The notes beneath the pieces are model-generated. The model was not told where the DNA came from, did no database searches, and saw only the letters and a list, made by a program, of their open reading frames with translations. From Clostridiales bacterium (lineage in GTDB: Bacteria; Bacillota; Clostridia; Christensenellales; Borkfalkiaceae): DNA of 37,808 bases. Numbering within the stretch: position 1 is the first letter of the stretch; each line of letters begins with the position of its first letter. The stretch is taken from assembly GCA_015055735.1 (NCBI GenBank), contig SVHP01000010.1, forward strand, positions 1-37,808, read 5' to 3'. The translations under genes and the position numbers were made by a program. Positions 10,210 through 20,994 of this stretch are shown piece by piece.

Positions 10210-10259
10210 ATTATTTAATTACCGTCATTCTCAAATTATTTAATCACAGTCATTCTCGA
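10210..10259. repeat. Two-copy 25-bp imperfect tandem repeat spanning a gene 3' end
   Basis: attatttaattaccgtcattctcaa / attatttaatcacagtcattctcga, 22 of 25 identical. Confidence 0.9.
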
Positions 10260-11252
10260 AGCGTATTCCATATCAACGTCCGTTTCAACACAAGCATTTG
10301 GGTTAGCAAGAACAGTTCTTATATCTCTTACAAGATTGAGAACGCAGTATTCTCTTCTATCTATTGATGGACCACCCATATGAGGCATCGGCAATACGTT
10401 AGGAAGAGTTCTTAGTGGGTTATCAACTGCAAGGTCATCTCCTTCACCTTCAAAAACGTCAAGAACTGCGCTTATTCTACCCGTCTTAAGTTCTTCAATA
10501 AGCGCACTTTCATCAACGATAGCACCCCTTGAAGTATTGATAAACAATGCGTTATCCTTAAACGTTTTAATATGTTCTTTGTCAATCAGATGATAGGTTT
10601 TATCAGAAAGGGCGTAATGCAACGAAATAACGTCACAAGTTGAACAAGCTTCTTCAAGCGTGACTATTTCAGCGTTGTATTTTTCTGCTTGTTCTTGCGA
10701 TAAATGACTTGAAACGATTTTTAATTTTACGTGAAAAGGCTTTAACATTTCAGCAAAATATTGAGCGATTTTACCAAATCCAATAAGCCCAACCGTTTTA
10801 TCTAAAAGCCCTGCGTTAAGGTCGTCATCCTTTTTCCAACCACCGTCCCTCATTACGCCGACGTACTTTTCAATTTTTCTCAGAGATGCAAGCGCATAAC
10901 ACAAGCACCCTTCTGCAACCGATTCGGCAAACACGCAGTTAGCGCCTAAAACCCTTATCCCTTTTTTATAGAGCGCATCACTTACCACACCGTTCATTGA
11001 ACCGGCGCTATAAGCAAGAATCTTAAGTTTATTTGCGTGCTTTAAGATATCTTCCGTGTATCTTTGCGTTCCCCATCCACAAAAAACTATATCAACGTCT
11101 TTCAACGCCTTACAAAGTTCTTGGTCGGTAAAATTTTTGTCAGACTTATTATAAATTACTTCCCCTAAAGTTTCAATCTCCCTTTTTGCTCTTTCAGTAA
11201 AGAAGGTTGGGGTTGAAACATCCCCTTCAGGCATTGTTACTAGAATTTTCAT
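10236..11252 (-). CDS. D-isomer specific 2-hydroxyacid dehydrogenase (phosphoglycerate dehydrogenase-like)
   Basis: VGLIGFGKIAQYFAEML, FINTSRGAIVDESALIEEL, AVLDVFEGEGD, LPMPHMGG motifs. Confidence 0.92.
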   Translation of the reverse strand: MKILVTMPEGDVSTPTFFTERAKREIETLGEVIYNKSDKNFTDQELCKALKDVDIVFCGWGTQRYTEDILKHANKLKILAYSAGSMNGVVSDALYKKGIRVLGANCVFAESVAEGCLCYALASLRKIEKYVGVMRDGGWKKDDDLNAGLLDKTVGLIGFGKIAQYFAEMLKPFHVKLKIVSSHLSQEQAEKYNAEIVTLEEACSTCDVISLHYALSDKTYHLIDKEHIKTFKDNALFINTSRGAIVDESALIEELKTGRISAVLDVFEGEGDDLAVDNPLRTLPNVLPMPHMGGPSIDRREYCVLNLVRDIRTVLANPNACVETDVDMEYASRMTVIK

Positions 11253-11385
11253 AATATTTCCCCTTTGTTTACTTTTACATAATCACGTTTGAAAATATTA
11301 TATACGATTAAAGCCCCTTTTTCAAGCAATTTGTTAAAAAAAACTAAAAGATAAAAATAAGTTTTTTAGGTATTTATATAAACGC

Positions 11386-11760
11386 CTATCTTTTTAGATT
11401 TACCGATATTATTCCCGAAATACCACCTATAATTAGCATAAATATAAGGTCAATAAAAAATGAAATCCCGAAACTTACCGTACCGAAAAATAAGCAAAAC
11501 AATAAGTAGGTGATAACTGTTGATATTACTCCTATAATAATTCCACTAACTAGCCCTGCCTTATCCTTTAACGATAGCGTACACGCTAAAAATACCGATA
11601 TAATTTTTATAAACTGATTTACAGCCTTGATAACTCCACTATCTAATTTTGACATTTGCACGATAAACCCAAATATCAAAACCGATACTAAAGAAATTAT
11701 AACCGAAAAAAGAATCCCCTTAACAATACTCACCCAAAACGAATTATCAACCCTTTCCAT
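11386..11760 (-). CDS. Small four-TM protein, TIGR04086-like
   Basis: MERVDNSFWVSIVKGILFSVIISLVSVLIFGFI...; hydrophobicity and size resemble the TIGR04086 family. Confidence 0.65.
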   Translation of the reverse strand: MERVDNSFWVSIVKGILFSVIISLVSVLIFGFIVQMSKLDSGVIKAVNQFIKIISVFLACTLSLKDKAGLVSGIIIGVISTVITYLLFCLFFGTVSFGISFFIDLIFMLIIGGISGIISVNLKR

Positions 11761-11842
11761 TAAAACCCCCCGCTTACTCTATATTTAAAAGTATGCAGGG
11801 GTTAAAAGCTGTATTCGTTTTTTTATTTTTTTATAAGTTAAA

Positions 11843-12193
11843 TTAAAAATCTAGGTCTTGAGCCGAAACGAGATTTATGTCTTCCGAAACGTTTTCTAAA
11901 ACGACTTCGCCTATGTTTTTAGGCTCGGTTATTATAGTGCGAATTTTTTGCATAATCTCAAAAGTTTGGCTCTTTTTTATAGGTCTATCGGTTTTTACAG
12001 CCATCATTCTACCGTCGGTAGTTTTTACCGTAGTGGTAATAACACGTCTTGGACAAATAATTTCATTTTTTGCGTAAAGAGCGCCCCTTTGGCAAGTATT
12101 CCCCTCTAAATTAGTAACGTTAGCCCCATCAAAACTAACGGTAATCGAACAGCCGATAGGACATTCAATGCAAGTTATCGTTCTTTTTTCCAT
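11843..12193 (-). CDS. DUF1667 domain-containing protein
   Basis: ITCIECPIGCSITV...NTCQRGALYAKNEIICPRRVITTTVKT; cysteine pattern of DUF1667; start at internal Met preceded by GGAGGAT. Confidence 0.88.
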   Translation of the reverse strand: MEKRTITCIECPIGCSITVSFDGANVTNLEGNTCQRGALYAKNEIICPRRVITTTVKTTDGRMMAVKTDRPIKKSQTFEIMQKIRTIITEPKNIGEVVLENVSEDINLVSAQDLDF

Positions 12194-12194
12194 A

Positions 12195-13439
12195 CTAATC
12201 CTCCACTCTAACAACAATTTCTTGCTCCAAGCCTTTAAGGTTATCAACTTTAAGTATAACGTTTTCCATTTCGCCTGGCGCTACCGATTTTTTCTTTCGT
12301 TCATACACCACTTTACCGCCCGAAACGATCTTTACAGTCGGATTTTTCATTTCCTTTTTAACCCTAAAGAATAGTTTAACGTTATTTTTAGTGTTCTTAT
12401 CTATCATTTGAGGGATAACGTAACTAACGTTTGCACCCTTTTGGACATTTATATTATCCCTAACGGTTTTATCGTTAGTCAAATACTCGTAAACGGCTCT
12501 ACCTGTGAGTTCGGCTTCTTCTGAAACGAAGTCGACCAAATCATGAACGTGCAAAACGTTTCCACAAGCGAAAATTCCTTGAACGCTAGTTTGTCTATTT
12601 TCGTTTACTACTGCGCCTTTAGTATCGGGCGCTAACAATACGCCAGCACCTTTAGTGAGTTCGTTTTCAGGGATAAGTCCAACCGAGAACAAAATGGTAT
12701 CGCAATCGAAATGAATTTCAGTTCCAGCAATCGGCAATCTATTTTCGTCAACTTTAGAAATCTCGACGCCGGTCACCCTATCTTTACCTTCAATCTTGGT
12801 AATGGTATGGCTCAAATATAATGGAATATTAAAATCGTTTAGGCACTGTTCTATGTTTCGTTTTAAGCCCGAAGAGTAAGGCATTATTTCGCAAACGGCT
12901 TTAACCTTTGCGCCCTCTAGCGTCATACGCCTTGCCATAATAAGCCCTATATCGCCCGAACCCAAAATAACAATTTCTTTACCTGGCATATACCCCATAA
13001 CGTTTACATATTTTTGAGCAGTCCCTGCCGAATAAATTCCCGCAGGGCGACTACCAGGGATATTGAGTGCGCCCTTAGCCCTTTCCCTTGCTCCCATAGC
13101 AAGAATTACGGCTTTAGCGTTAATCGTAAAAACACCATTTTGGCTGTTTATTGCCGTAATTTGTTTTTCGGGCGTTAAAGAAAGCACGGTCGTATCGGTA
13201 AACACGGGTATATTTCTTTGTTTAACTTGTTTAATAAACCTATAAGCGTATTCAGGGCCTGTAAGACTTTCTTTAAATCTAGTCAAACCAAACCCGTTGT
13301 GGATACATTGATTAAGGATACCACCGAGTCTTTTTTCACGCTCAATAATGAGCAAATTTTTAACGCCTGCATCAAACGCCGATACGGCTGCGGCTAACCC
13401 TGCAGGTCCACCGCCTATTATAACTAAATCGTAATTCAT
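12195..13439 (-). CDS. NAD(P)/FAD-dependent oxidoreductase (glycerol-3-phosphate dehydrogenase-associated)
   Basis: YDLVIIGGGPAGLAAAVSA, GCCIH-like NQCIHNGFGL, VILGSGDIGLIMARR, GIFACGNVLHVHDLVD. Confidence 0.9.
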   Translation of the reverse strand: MNYDLVIIGGGPAGLAAAVSAFDAGVKNLLIIEREKRLGGILNQCIHNGFGLTRFKESLTGPEYAYRFIKQVKQRNIPVFTDTTVLSLTPEKQITAINSQNGVFTINAKAVILAMGARERAKGALNIPGSRPAGIYSAGTAQKYVNVMGYMPGKEIVILGSGDIGLIMARRMTLEGAKVKAVCEIMPYSSGLKRNIEQCLNDFNIPLYLSHTITKIEGKDRVTGVEISKVDENRLPIAGTEIHFDCDTILFSVGLIPENELTKGAGVLLAPDTKGAVVNENRQTSVQGIFACGNVLHVHDLVDFVSEEAELTGRAVYEYLTNDKTVRDNINVQKGANVSYVIPQMIDKNTKNNVKLFFRVKKEMKNPTVKIVSGGKVVYERKKKSVAPGEMENVILKVDNLKGLEQEIVVRVED

Positions 13440-14878
13440 TATTTGGTTCTCCCCATTAAAATTTCAGAGCCTTGTCCACTTTTCGTGACTTCTAAAATAT
13501 CAATCTCTAACTCTCTTGCTAAAATTTCAGCCACTCTCGACTGACAAAAACCGCTTTGACACCTACCCATACCTGCTCTAGTACGCCTTTTAACAGCATC
13601 GATAGTCCTTGCAGGTGGATTGCCTTTAATAGCGTGAACTATTTCGCCTTCAGTCACTTGTTCGCAACGGCATATTATATTGCCGTACGCTTTATCCTTA
13701 GTTATTACACTATTCTTTTCTTCAATGGAAAGATTTTTAAACCAATTATCAGCAATCCTTTTGCCGTTAAAGTTTTGCTTTTTTACAAGTTCAAACTTTT
13801 TAGCGACAAATTCTTCGACCACGAACTTAGCGATAGCCGGCGCTGAAGTAAGCCCTGGACTTTCTATCCCTGCAACGTTAATCAGCCCACTAACGCTACA
13901 ACTTTCTTGAATAACAAAATCGCCCGAACTTGAATATGCTCTAACCCCTGCAAAAGAAGTAATAGTATTATATAACGGAAGATTTTCGCTCATTAACTTT
14001 GCTTGATTTATAATACTATTTAGCCCATCTAATGTAGTATCTGTGTTATCGTCTAAAATTTGTTCAGCCGTAGGTCCTAGAATGATATTGCCGTCAACCG
14101 TATTAGAAATTAAAATCCCTTTGCCTTTTTCGGTAGGCGTGGTAAATATGGTATGGCTAGCAAAATCCCCACTTTCTCTATCTAAAAGTATGTATTCGCC
14201 CTTTCTTGCGCCTATCTTTAGGCTTTCGTCCCCAAGAAGTTTAGCAATCTCGCCACTCCCTAACCCTGCGCAATTTATAACCACGCTAGCAAAAACGCTC
14301 TCGCCTGCTTGACTATATAGGTTAAACCCAAAATCGCCCTTGTCAGCACGAATTACGTTAAAGTCAAGCAAAAGGCTTGCGCCGTTATCCATAGCGTTGC
14401 CGATTGAAGCAATGGTTAGTTCGTAAGGACAAACTATCCCACCCGTTTTTGCCCACAATGCGCCGATAGCGTTTTTAGAAATATTCGGCTCTAACTCGTT
14501 AAGTTTAGCCTTTCCTATAATCTCTAACCCGTCAACGCCGTTTTTCTTGCCACGCTCTAACAATTCTTCTAGCGTTTGCATTTCTCGTTCGTTGAACGCA
14601 ATTACTAACGAGCCGTTGTTTTGATACTTAACGCCAAGATCTTTAACGTAATCTTTCATCATCTTGTTTCCTAACACATTAAACTTGGCTTTTAACGTAT
14701 TTGGCATAGCGTCAAACCCTGCGTGAACTATACCACTGTTTGCCCTGCTTTGCCCAAGACTTACGTCACTACCTTTTTCCAAAAGTACGCAGTTTAATTG
14801 ATATTTAGAAAGTTCCCTTAATATCGTTCCACCGATAACTCCACCACCAATAACGGCTACGTCGTAAATATTTTTCAT
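13439..14878 (-). CDS. FAD-dependent glycerol-3-phosphate dehydrogenase-like oxidoreductase with C-terminal BFD-like [2Fe-2S] domain
   Basis: MKNIYDVAVIGGGVIGGTILRELSKY; C-terminal ICRCEQVTEGEI...RAGMGRCQSGFCQSRV. Confidence 0.88.
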   Translation of the reverse strand: MKNIYDVAVIGGGVIGGTILRELSKYQLNCVLLEKGSDVSLGQSRANSGIVHAGFDAMPNTLKAKFNVLGNKMMKDYVKDLGVKYQNNGSLVIAFNEREMQTLEELLERGKKNGVDGLEIIGKAKLNELEPNISKNAIGALWAKTGGIVCPYELTIASIGNAMDNGASLLLDFNVIRADKGDFGFNLYSQAGESVFASVVINCAGLGSGEIAKLLGDESLKIGARKGEYILLDRESGDFASHTIFTTPTEKGKGILISNTVDGNIILGPTAEQILDDNTDTTLDGLNSIINQAKLMSENLPLYNTITSFAGVRAYSSSGDFVIQESCSVSGLINVAGIESPGLTSAPAIAKFVVEEFVAKKFELVKKQNFNGKRIADNWFKNLSIEEKNSVITKDKAYGNIICRCEQVTEGEIVHAIKGNPPARTIDAVKRRTRAGMGRCQSGFCQSRVAEILARELEIDILEVTKSGQGSEILMGRTK

Positions 14879-14914
14879 TTTGCTCCTAGAAAACCTTGAA
14901 CTTATTTTAATAAT

Positions 14915-14943
14915 ATTGTATAATATAATCAAAATTAACTCAA
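14915..14943 (-). promoter_or_regulatory. Putative promoter for the glp-like operon
   Basis: Minus-strand TTGAGT - 17 nt - TACAAT. Confidence 0.6.
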
Positions 14944-14949
14944 CAAAAA

Positions 14950-14998
14950 GCAATTATTAACCAATATTGCACATTTTAATAACAAATAATCATTATTT
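14950..14998. promoter_or_regulatory. Candidate GlpR-like operator region in divergent intergenic gap
   Basis: Inverted repeat GCAAT..ATTGC (14950-14970) just upstream of the -35, and perfect odd palindrome AAATAATcATTATTT (14984-14998). Confidence 0.35.
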
Positions 14999-15039
14999 TT
15001 GCTCATTTGTATCCAAAATAATAGTAAAAGGAGTTCGTT

Positions 15040-15786
15040 ATGTATAAAAACAAACAAGCGCAAATAATTGAGCTACTTCAAAAAAATAAATATATGGCAG
15101 TTAACGAGATTAGCGAGCAGTTAAATATTAGCCCCTCAACCATTAGAAGAGAGTTGACAGCGCTAGAAAAAAAGAATTTAGCAATCAGAACTCACGGTGG
15201 CGTAAGGCTTGCCGATAGCAATAACTACACCCCCGACTTTGCTTTAAGAATTCACCAAAACGTGCTAGAAAAAAAGATAATCGACCTAAAAGCCTTAAAA
15301 CTCATTAAGGACGGGGACGTCATATTTTTGGACGGCTCAACTTCGGCTTATTTTATAGCCGAATATCTATCCGAATTTTCAAACCTTACCGTTATAACTA
15401 ACGGCATTGATACCCTTTCTCTTCTTGCCCACAACAACGTCACCACGTATTCTACGGGTGGTTGCGTCAGCAAGGAAAATTCTTCGGTTTTGGTTGGCGA
15501 ACAAACGCTAGAGTCCATTAAGAATATCCACGCAAATATAGCGTTTTTCTCTTGCCAAGCCTTGAGCCGTGACGGTAAGATTTACGACTGCTATTTGCAA
15601 GAAAATTACGTTAGAAAACAAATGATGAAAAACTCCGATAAAACGGTATTTTTATGCGACAGCAACAAACTAGACAAACTTTCTTCCTATTACCTATGCG
15701 ACCTAAACGAAGTTGATATTCTCGTCACCAACAAGGACGTAACCGATTATTTCAATAAAAAAATCACCACCCAAATTATTTTTTAA
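15040..15786 (+). CDS. DeoR/GlpR family transcriptional regulator
   Basis: MAVNEISEQLNISPSTIRRELTALEKKNLAIRTHGGVRL HTH and DeoR sugar-sensor domain; divergent from G3P dehydrogenase genes. Confidence 0.92.
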   Translation: MYKNKQAQIIELLQKNKYMAVNEISEQLNISPSTIRRELTALEKKNLAIRTHGGVRLADSNNYTPDFALRIHQNVLEKKIIDLKALKLIKDGDVIFLDGSTSAYFIAEYLSEFSNLTVITNGIDTLSLLAHNNVTTYSTGGCVSKENSSVLVGEQTLESIKNIHANIAFFSCQALSRDGKIYDCYLQENYVRKQMMKNSDKTVFLCDSNKLDKLSSYYLCDLNEVDILVTNKDVTDYFNKKITTQIIF

Positions 15787-15835
15787 TACATTAAAATTCT
15801 ATTATATTAAACGTTAAAGGCGTTGCGAAGCAACA

Positions 15836-15870
15836 AAAAATGGCTAAAGTACACAACTTTAGCCATTTTA
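15836..15870. terminator. Bidirectional terminator between glpR-like gene and yajC
   Basis: AAATGGCTAAAGT ACACA ACTTTAGCCATTTT hairpin flanked by A- and T-rich sequence. Confidence 0.7.
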
Positions 15871-15891
15871 TCGTTTTATTTAATCTTTATC

Positions 15892-16389
15892 TTATTTTTC
15901 TTCTTTAGGTTGTTCAACCGTTTCTTCAACCGTTTCTTCTTTAACTTCTTCTACTTTTTCAGCCTTTTCTTCTGCTTTTACTTCTTCTTTATTATCTACT
16001 TTTTTAGCAGATTTCTTATCAGCTTTCTTTTCAGTTTTTGCAGGCTCTTCCTTTACTTCAGGATTAGCGTTGCCGTTTGCAGGGGCTGTTTGATAGATTG
16101 CACCCTTATCGAACTTAACAAAACTTTCTTTACCTTCCATACCCGTTCTTAAAACGAAAGTATTTTCTTTATCGTTAATTTCAGCAACGAAACCACAAAC
16201 GCCACCGATAGTTTTAACTCTATCGCCAACTTTTAGGGAAGAAACCATATTTTGTGCTTCTTTTTGTTTCTTTTTGTTTGAAATGCTAGACCAAACGAAC
16301 ATACCAATCATAACAACCACTAAAATTATTAGCATTAAAGCGCCTTGTCCACTTTGAGGTTGTTCGTCTAAAAGTAAATTAAAAATCAT
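15892..16389 (-). CDS. yajC: Preprotein translocase subunit YajC with long Lys/Glu-rich C-terminal tail
   Basis: ALMLIILVVVMIGMFVWSSISNKKKQKEAQNMVSSLKVGDRVKTIGGVCGFV. Confidence 0.9.
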   Translation of the reverse strand: MIFNLLLDEQPQSGQGALMLIILVVVMIGMFVWSSISNKKKQKEAQNMVSSLKVGDRVKTIGGVCGFVAEINDKENTFVLRTGMEGKESFVKFDKGAIYQTAPANGNANPEVKEEPAKTEKKADKKSAKKVDNKEEVKAEEKAEKVEEVKEETVEETVEQPKEEK

Positions 16390-16487
16390 TTCTATAATCT
16401 CCTATAATTTTATTTCCCATATATTGTAAAATATTTTGACTTATAAATCAAGTATTTTTTACGGATATTTTTTATTCGACAACAAGT

Positions 16488-17621
<1,134 letters not shown>

Positions 17622-17652
17622 TTATTTTAATATTTTTAGTTTTCCTTTTTGA

Positions 17653-18684
17653 TTATAGAATAAACATACTATCGCCAAATGAGAAAAAGCGATACTTCTC
17701 TTCTACCGCCGTATTATAAATTTCAAGCATCTTTTCTCGAGAACAAAGAGAAGATACCAACATTAAAAGAGTAGATTTTGGCAAGTGGAAGTTGGTAATC
17801 AAACAATCTACACTTTTAAATTTATAAGGTGGATAAATAAAAATTTCGGTATTTGCTTTTGTAGGGTGAATTATTCCGTTTTCATCGGTTGCGCTCTCTA
17901 AAGTGCGAACGCTAGTCGTTCCGACAGCAATAATTCTTCGACCTTCAGCCTTTGCTTTGTTTATTATATCACAAGCGTTTTTATTGACTTCGTAATATTC
18001 CGAGTGCATATGATGAGATAAGATATCTTCGGTTTTAACAGGTCTAAAAGTGCCGAGTCCAACGTGGAGCAACACGTCCACGATTTGAACGCCCTTAGCC
18101 TTTATTTTTTCAATGAGTTCATCGGTAAAGTGCAGTCCTGCAGTAGGAGCTGCAGCCGAGCCGTCCACTTGAGCGTACACCGTTTGATACCTATTTTGGT
18201 CTTTTAGTTTTTCGGTAATATACGGTGGCAATGGCATTTCGCCAACACGAGAAATAACGTCTTCAAACACACCGTCGTAAAAGAACTTAACCCTTCTGCT
18301 CCCCGACTCTTCAATGGTCGATAAAACTTCTAACGAAAGTTCTTGTGAAATAACGAGGCGAGTGCCGTTTCTGGCTTTCTTGCCAGGTTTAACAAGCACT
18401 TCCCATTCGTTTAGGTCAAATCTTTTAAGGAGCAAAATTTCCACTTTACCACCGTGTTCGGTGTAAGCGAACATACGAGCAGGCAAGACTTTGGTATTGT
18501 TTCTAACTAGTACGTCGCCTTCTTGAAGATAATCGATTATATCGTAAAAGTGCTTATGCTCGACCATATCGGTTTTTCTATTGTAAACCAAAAGCCTTGA
18601 ACTATCCCTAGGATACACGGGGGTTTGGGCAATCAGTTCTTGTGGTAAATTATAATCAAAATCACTAGTTTTCATAGTAGTCAC
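17653..18684 (-). CDS. queA: S-adenosylmethionine:tRNA ribosyltransferase-isomerase
   Basis: [44 protein letters not shown]; first Met codons ambiguous. Confidence 0.96.
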   Translation of the reverse strand: MTTMKTSDFDYNLPQELIAQTPVYPRDSSRLLVYNRKTDMVEHKHFYDIIDYLQEGDVLVRNNTKVLPARMFAYTEHGGKVEILLLKRFDLNEWEVLVKPGKKARNGTRLVISQELSLEVLSTIEESGSRRVKFFYDGVFEDVISRVGEMPLPPYITEKLKDQNRYQTVYAQVDGSAAAPTAGLHFTDELIEKIKAKGVQIVDVLLHVGLGTFRPVKTEDILSHHMHSEYYEVNKNACDIINKAKAEGRRIIAVGTTSVRTLESATDENGIIHPTKANTEIFIYPPYKFKSVDCLITNFHLPKSTLLMLVSSLCSREKMLEIYNTAVEEKYRFFSFGDSMFIL

Positions 18685-18688
18685 TTAT

Positions 18689-19732
18689 TTAATCGTTGTT
18701 TTGTTCATAGATAGAAATTTGTTCAGCCTTACCTTGTGGCATATTTAAGCCGATATGCTCGTACCCACGTTTAAGTAGCACTCTACCACGTGGCGTTCTT
18801 GCAATAAAACCTAGTTGCAACAAATACGGCTCGTAAACGTCTTCAATGGTATTTCCGTCTTCGTTAATGGTTGCAGCAAGCGTGTCTAGCCCACACGGTC
18901 CACCGTTAAACTTGGTAGCCATAGACTTAAGAAGTCTAACGTCGGTTGCATCGAGCCCCAATTCGTCTATTTCTAGCATCTTTAAGCAGGCTTTAGCGTC
19001 CGAAAGTTCAAGCGTTTCATGACCTTTGACAACGGCGTAATCACGTACACGGCGCAAAAGTCTATTGGCAATTCTTGGCGTACCACGACTGCGCATAGCA
19101 ATTTCTCTTGCCGCTAACGGCTCAATAGATAGTCCAAGCATCTTGCTCGCCCTTTGAACTATTTCGGTCAATTCTTCATTAGAATAGGTTTCAAGCCTAC
19201 AAATAACCCCAAACCTATCTCGAAGTGGAGAAGATAACATTCCCGCCTTAGTGGTTGCGCCAATTAAGGTAAATTTTGGCAATGGCAACTGCACGTTCTT
19301 TGCTGAAGGACCTTTTCCGATAATAAAATCTAAGGTAAAGTCTTCCATTGCAGGATACAAAATTTCTTCTACGTTATGGTTTAATCTATGAATTTCGTCG
19401 ATAAATAAAACGTCACGTTCGTTAAGGTTGGTAAGAATAGCGGCAAGATCTCCTGCCCTTTCGATTGCAGGGCCACTCGTAATCTTAATTTGAGTGCCGA
19501 GTTCAGTGGCGATAATGTGCGCCAACGTAGTCTTACCTAGCCCTGCTGGTCCGTATAAGAGCACGTGGTCAAGAGCATCTTCCCTTAACTTTGAAGCGGC
19601 GATGCTGACTGCTAAATTGTCTTTAACCTTTTCTTGACCAACGTATCCTTCCATAGATTTTGGACGAAGTACGTTCTCTATTTCGTTTTCTACTTGATTT
19701 ATGGTGCTAGTCACCAATCTTTCTTCTTCCAT
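18689..19732 (-). CDS. ruvB: Holliday junction branch migration DNA helicase RuvB
   Basis: [48 protein letters not shown]. Confidence 0.98.
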   Translation of the reverse strand: MEEERLVTSTINQVENEIENVLRPKSMEGYVGQEKVKDNLAVSIAASKLREDALDHVLLYGPAGLGKTTLAHIIATELGTQIKITSGPAIERAGDLAAILTNLNERDVLFIDEIHRLNHNVEEILYPAMEDFTLDFIIGKGPSAKNVQLPLPKFTLIGATTKAGMLSSPLRDRFGVICRLETYSNEELTEIVQRASKMLGLSIEPLAAREIAMRSRGTPRIANRLLRRVRDYAVVKGHETLELSDAKACLKMLEIDELGLDATDVRLLKSMATKFNGGPCGLDTLAATINEDGNTIEDVYEPYLLQLGFIARTPRGRVLLKRGYEHIGLNMPQGKAEQISIYEQNND

Positions 19733-19740
19733 TTTTCAAC

Positions 19741-20334
19741 CTACTTTATATGCTTAAGCGAATAAGCAATAATTTCTTCAATGGTGGTTTTGCCTTCCTT
19801 ATAAGCCGATTTAACGACGTTTACACACTCTGTTTTTGTAAAGCCTAAACTCATCAACGCAATAACTGCATCTTCGTTATAGTTATTATCGTCGACGTTG
19901 GTATCTTTAATAGGCTCACCGTCAGTATCAAAGGCTTTCTCAACCTTTTCTTTCAATTCCAAAATAATTCTTTCGGCAGTCTTTTTGCCTAAACCTTTTA
20001 TTTTGGATAAACCTTTAACGTCCGAAGTGGCTATCATAATAGCTAGCGTAGAAAGGTCTATACTCGATAATACCGTAATGCCCATTTTTGGACCGACACC
20101 AGATACGGTAATCAGTTTTAAGAACATATTTTTTTCTTCAATGCTACTAAAACCGTAAAGGGAAATATCGTCTTCCCTTACAGCCAAATAGGTATAAACT
20201 TCGCCCTTTTTATCGGCAATAAGCTTTTGGTAGACCGAAGCCGAGCAAGTAATTTCATAACCTATTCCGTTATTTTCCAAAATGACGCAATTTTCACTTG
20301 CGCTTAAAACGTTACCTTTAATATAACCTATCAT
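19741..20334 (-). CDS. ruvA: Holliday junction branch migration protein RuvA
   Basis: MIGYIKGNVL start, GVGPKMGITVLS and GLGKKTAERIILELKEK HhH motifs. Confidence 0.95.
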   Translation of the reverse strand: MIGYIKGNVLSASENCVILENNGIGYEITCSASVYQKLIADKKGEVYTYLAVREDDISLYGFSSIEEKNMFLKLITVSGVGPKMGITVLSSIDLSTLAIMIATSDVKGLSKIKGLGKKTAERIILELKEKVEKAFDTDGEPIKDTNVDDNNYNEDAVIALMSLGFTKTECVNVVKSAYKEGKTTIEEIIAYSLKHIK

Positions 20335-20342
20335 AACAACTC

Positions 20343-20837
20343 CTAAATAGAAAATAAACCGCCGAGTTTGTTGGTTTGAGAGTGGCAAAGAGCGACGGCT
20401 AAAGCGTCGGCAGCGTCGTCGGGACGAGGTATACTTTTTAACGAAAGCATAGTCTTTACCATTTGTTGAATTTGATTTTTATCAGCCCTACCGTAACCCG
20501 TCAAGGCTTGTTTAATTTGAAGTGGCGTATATTCGTACAGTTTTCCACACTCTTTAATGGCTGTCAACAAAATCACACCCCTTGCATGAGCAACGGCAAT
20601 ACCCGTCTTGACGTTCTTTGCAAAAAACAGTTCTTCAACGGCTATTTCGTCAGGCTTAAACTTATCTATAATTTGCTTAATCCCCTTTTCAAGTAAAGCA
20701 AGTCTAACGGCAAGATTTTCTTCTTTTGGAGTACTAACTATGCCGTAATCTATCATTTGGGGTTTTCCCCTTTTTTCAGTTTGAATAACCCCGTAACCAA
20801 GCGTTGCTATACCAGGGTCAAAGCCAACGATTATCAT
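20343..20837 (-). CDS. ruvC: Crossover junction endodeoxyribonuclease RuvC
   Basis: IIVGFDPGIATLGYGVI, AVEELFFAKNVKT, ADAADALAVALCH-like ending (DDAADALAVALCH). Confidence 0.97.
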   Translation of the reverse strand: MIIVGFDPGIATLGYGVIQTEKRGKPQMIDYGIVSTPKEENLAVRLALLEKGIKQIIDKFKPDEIAVEELFFAKNVKTGIAVAHARGVILLTAIKECGKLYEYTPLQIKQALTGYGRADKNQIQQMVKTMLSLKSIPRPDDAADALAVALCHSQTNKLGGLFSI

Positions 20838-20933
20838 ACCTTACATTGTACTGAATTTTATGAAAAAAGTCAAATTGAACTTATGATATTTTGTATTTTT
20901 CCATCAATTAAACTCCGTTTATATTCTAACAAC

Positions 20934-20972
20934 AAAAAATCCACTCAAATTGTGCTTATGAGTGGATTTTTT
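20934..20972. terminator. Terminator between htrA-like gene and ruvC
   Basis: AAAAAATCCACTCA ... TGAGTGGATTTTTT, bidirectional. Confidence 0.8.
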
Positions 20973-20994
20973 ATCAATTATATTTTATTTTTAA

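Noticed and set aside
13556-14312. Plus-strand ORFs antisense to the G3P-dehydrogenase-like gene
   Set aside because: Mutually overlapping and low-complexity; explained by the conserved minus-strand CDS.
15823-16152. Phe-rich 109-aa ORF antisense to yajC
   Set aside because: Mirror of the Lys/Glu-rich YajC tail (GAA/AAG read as TTC/CTT); low-complexity artifact.
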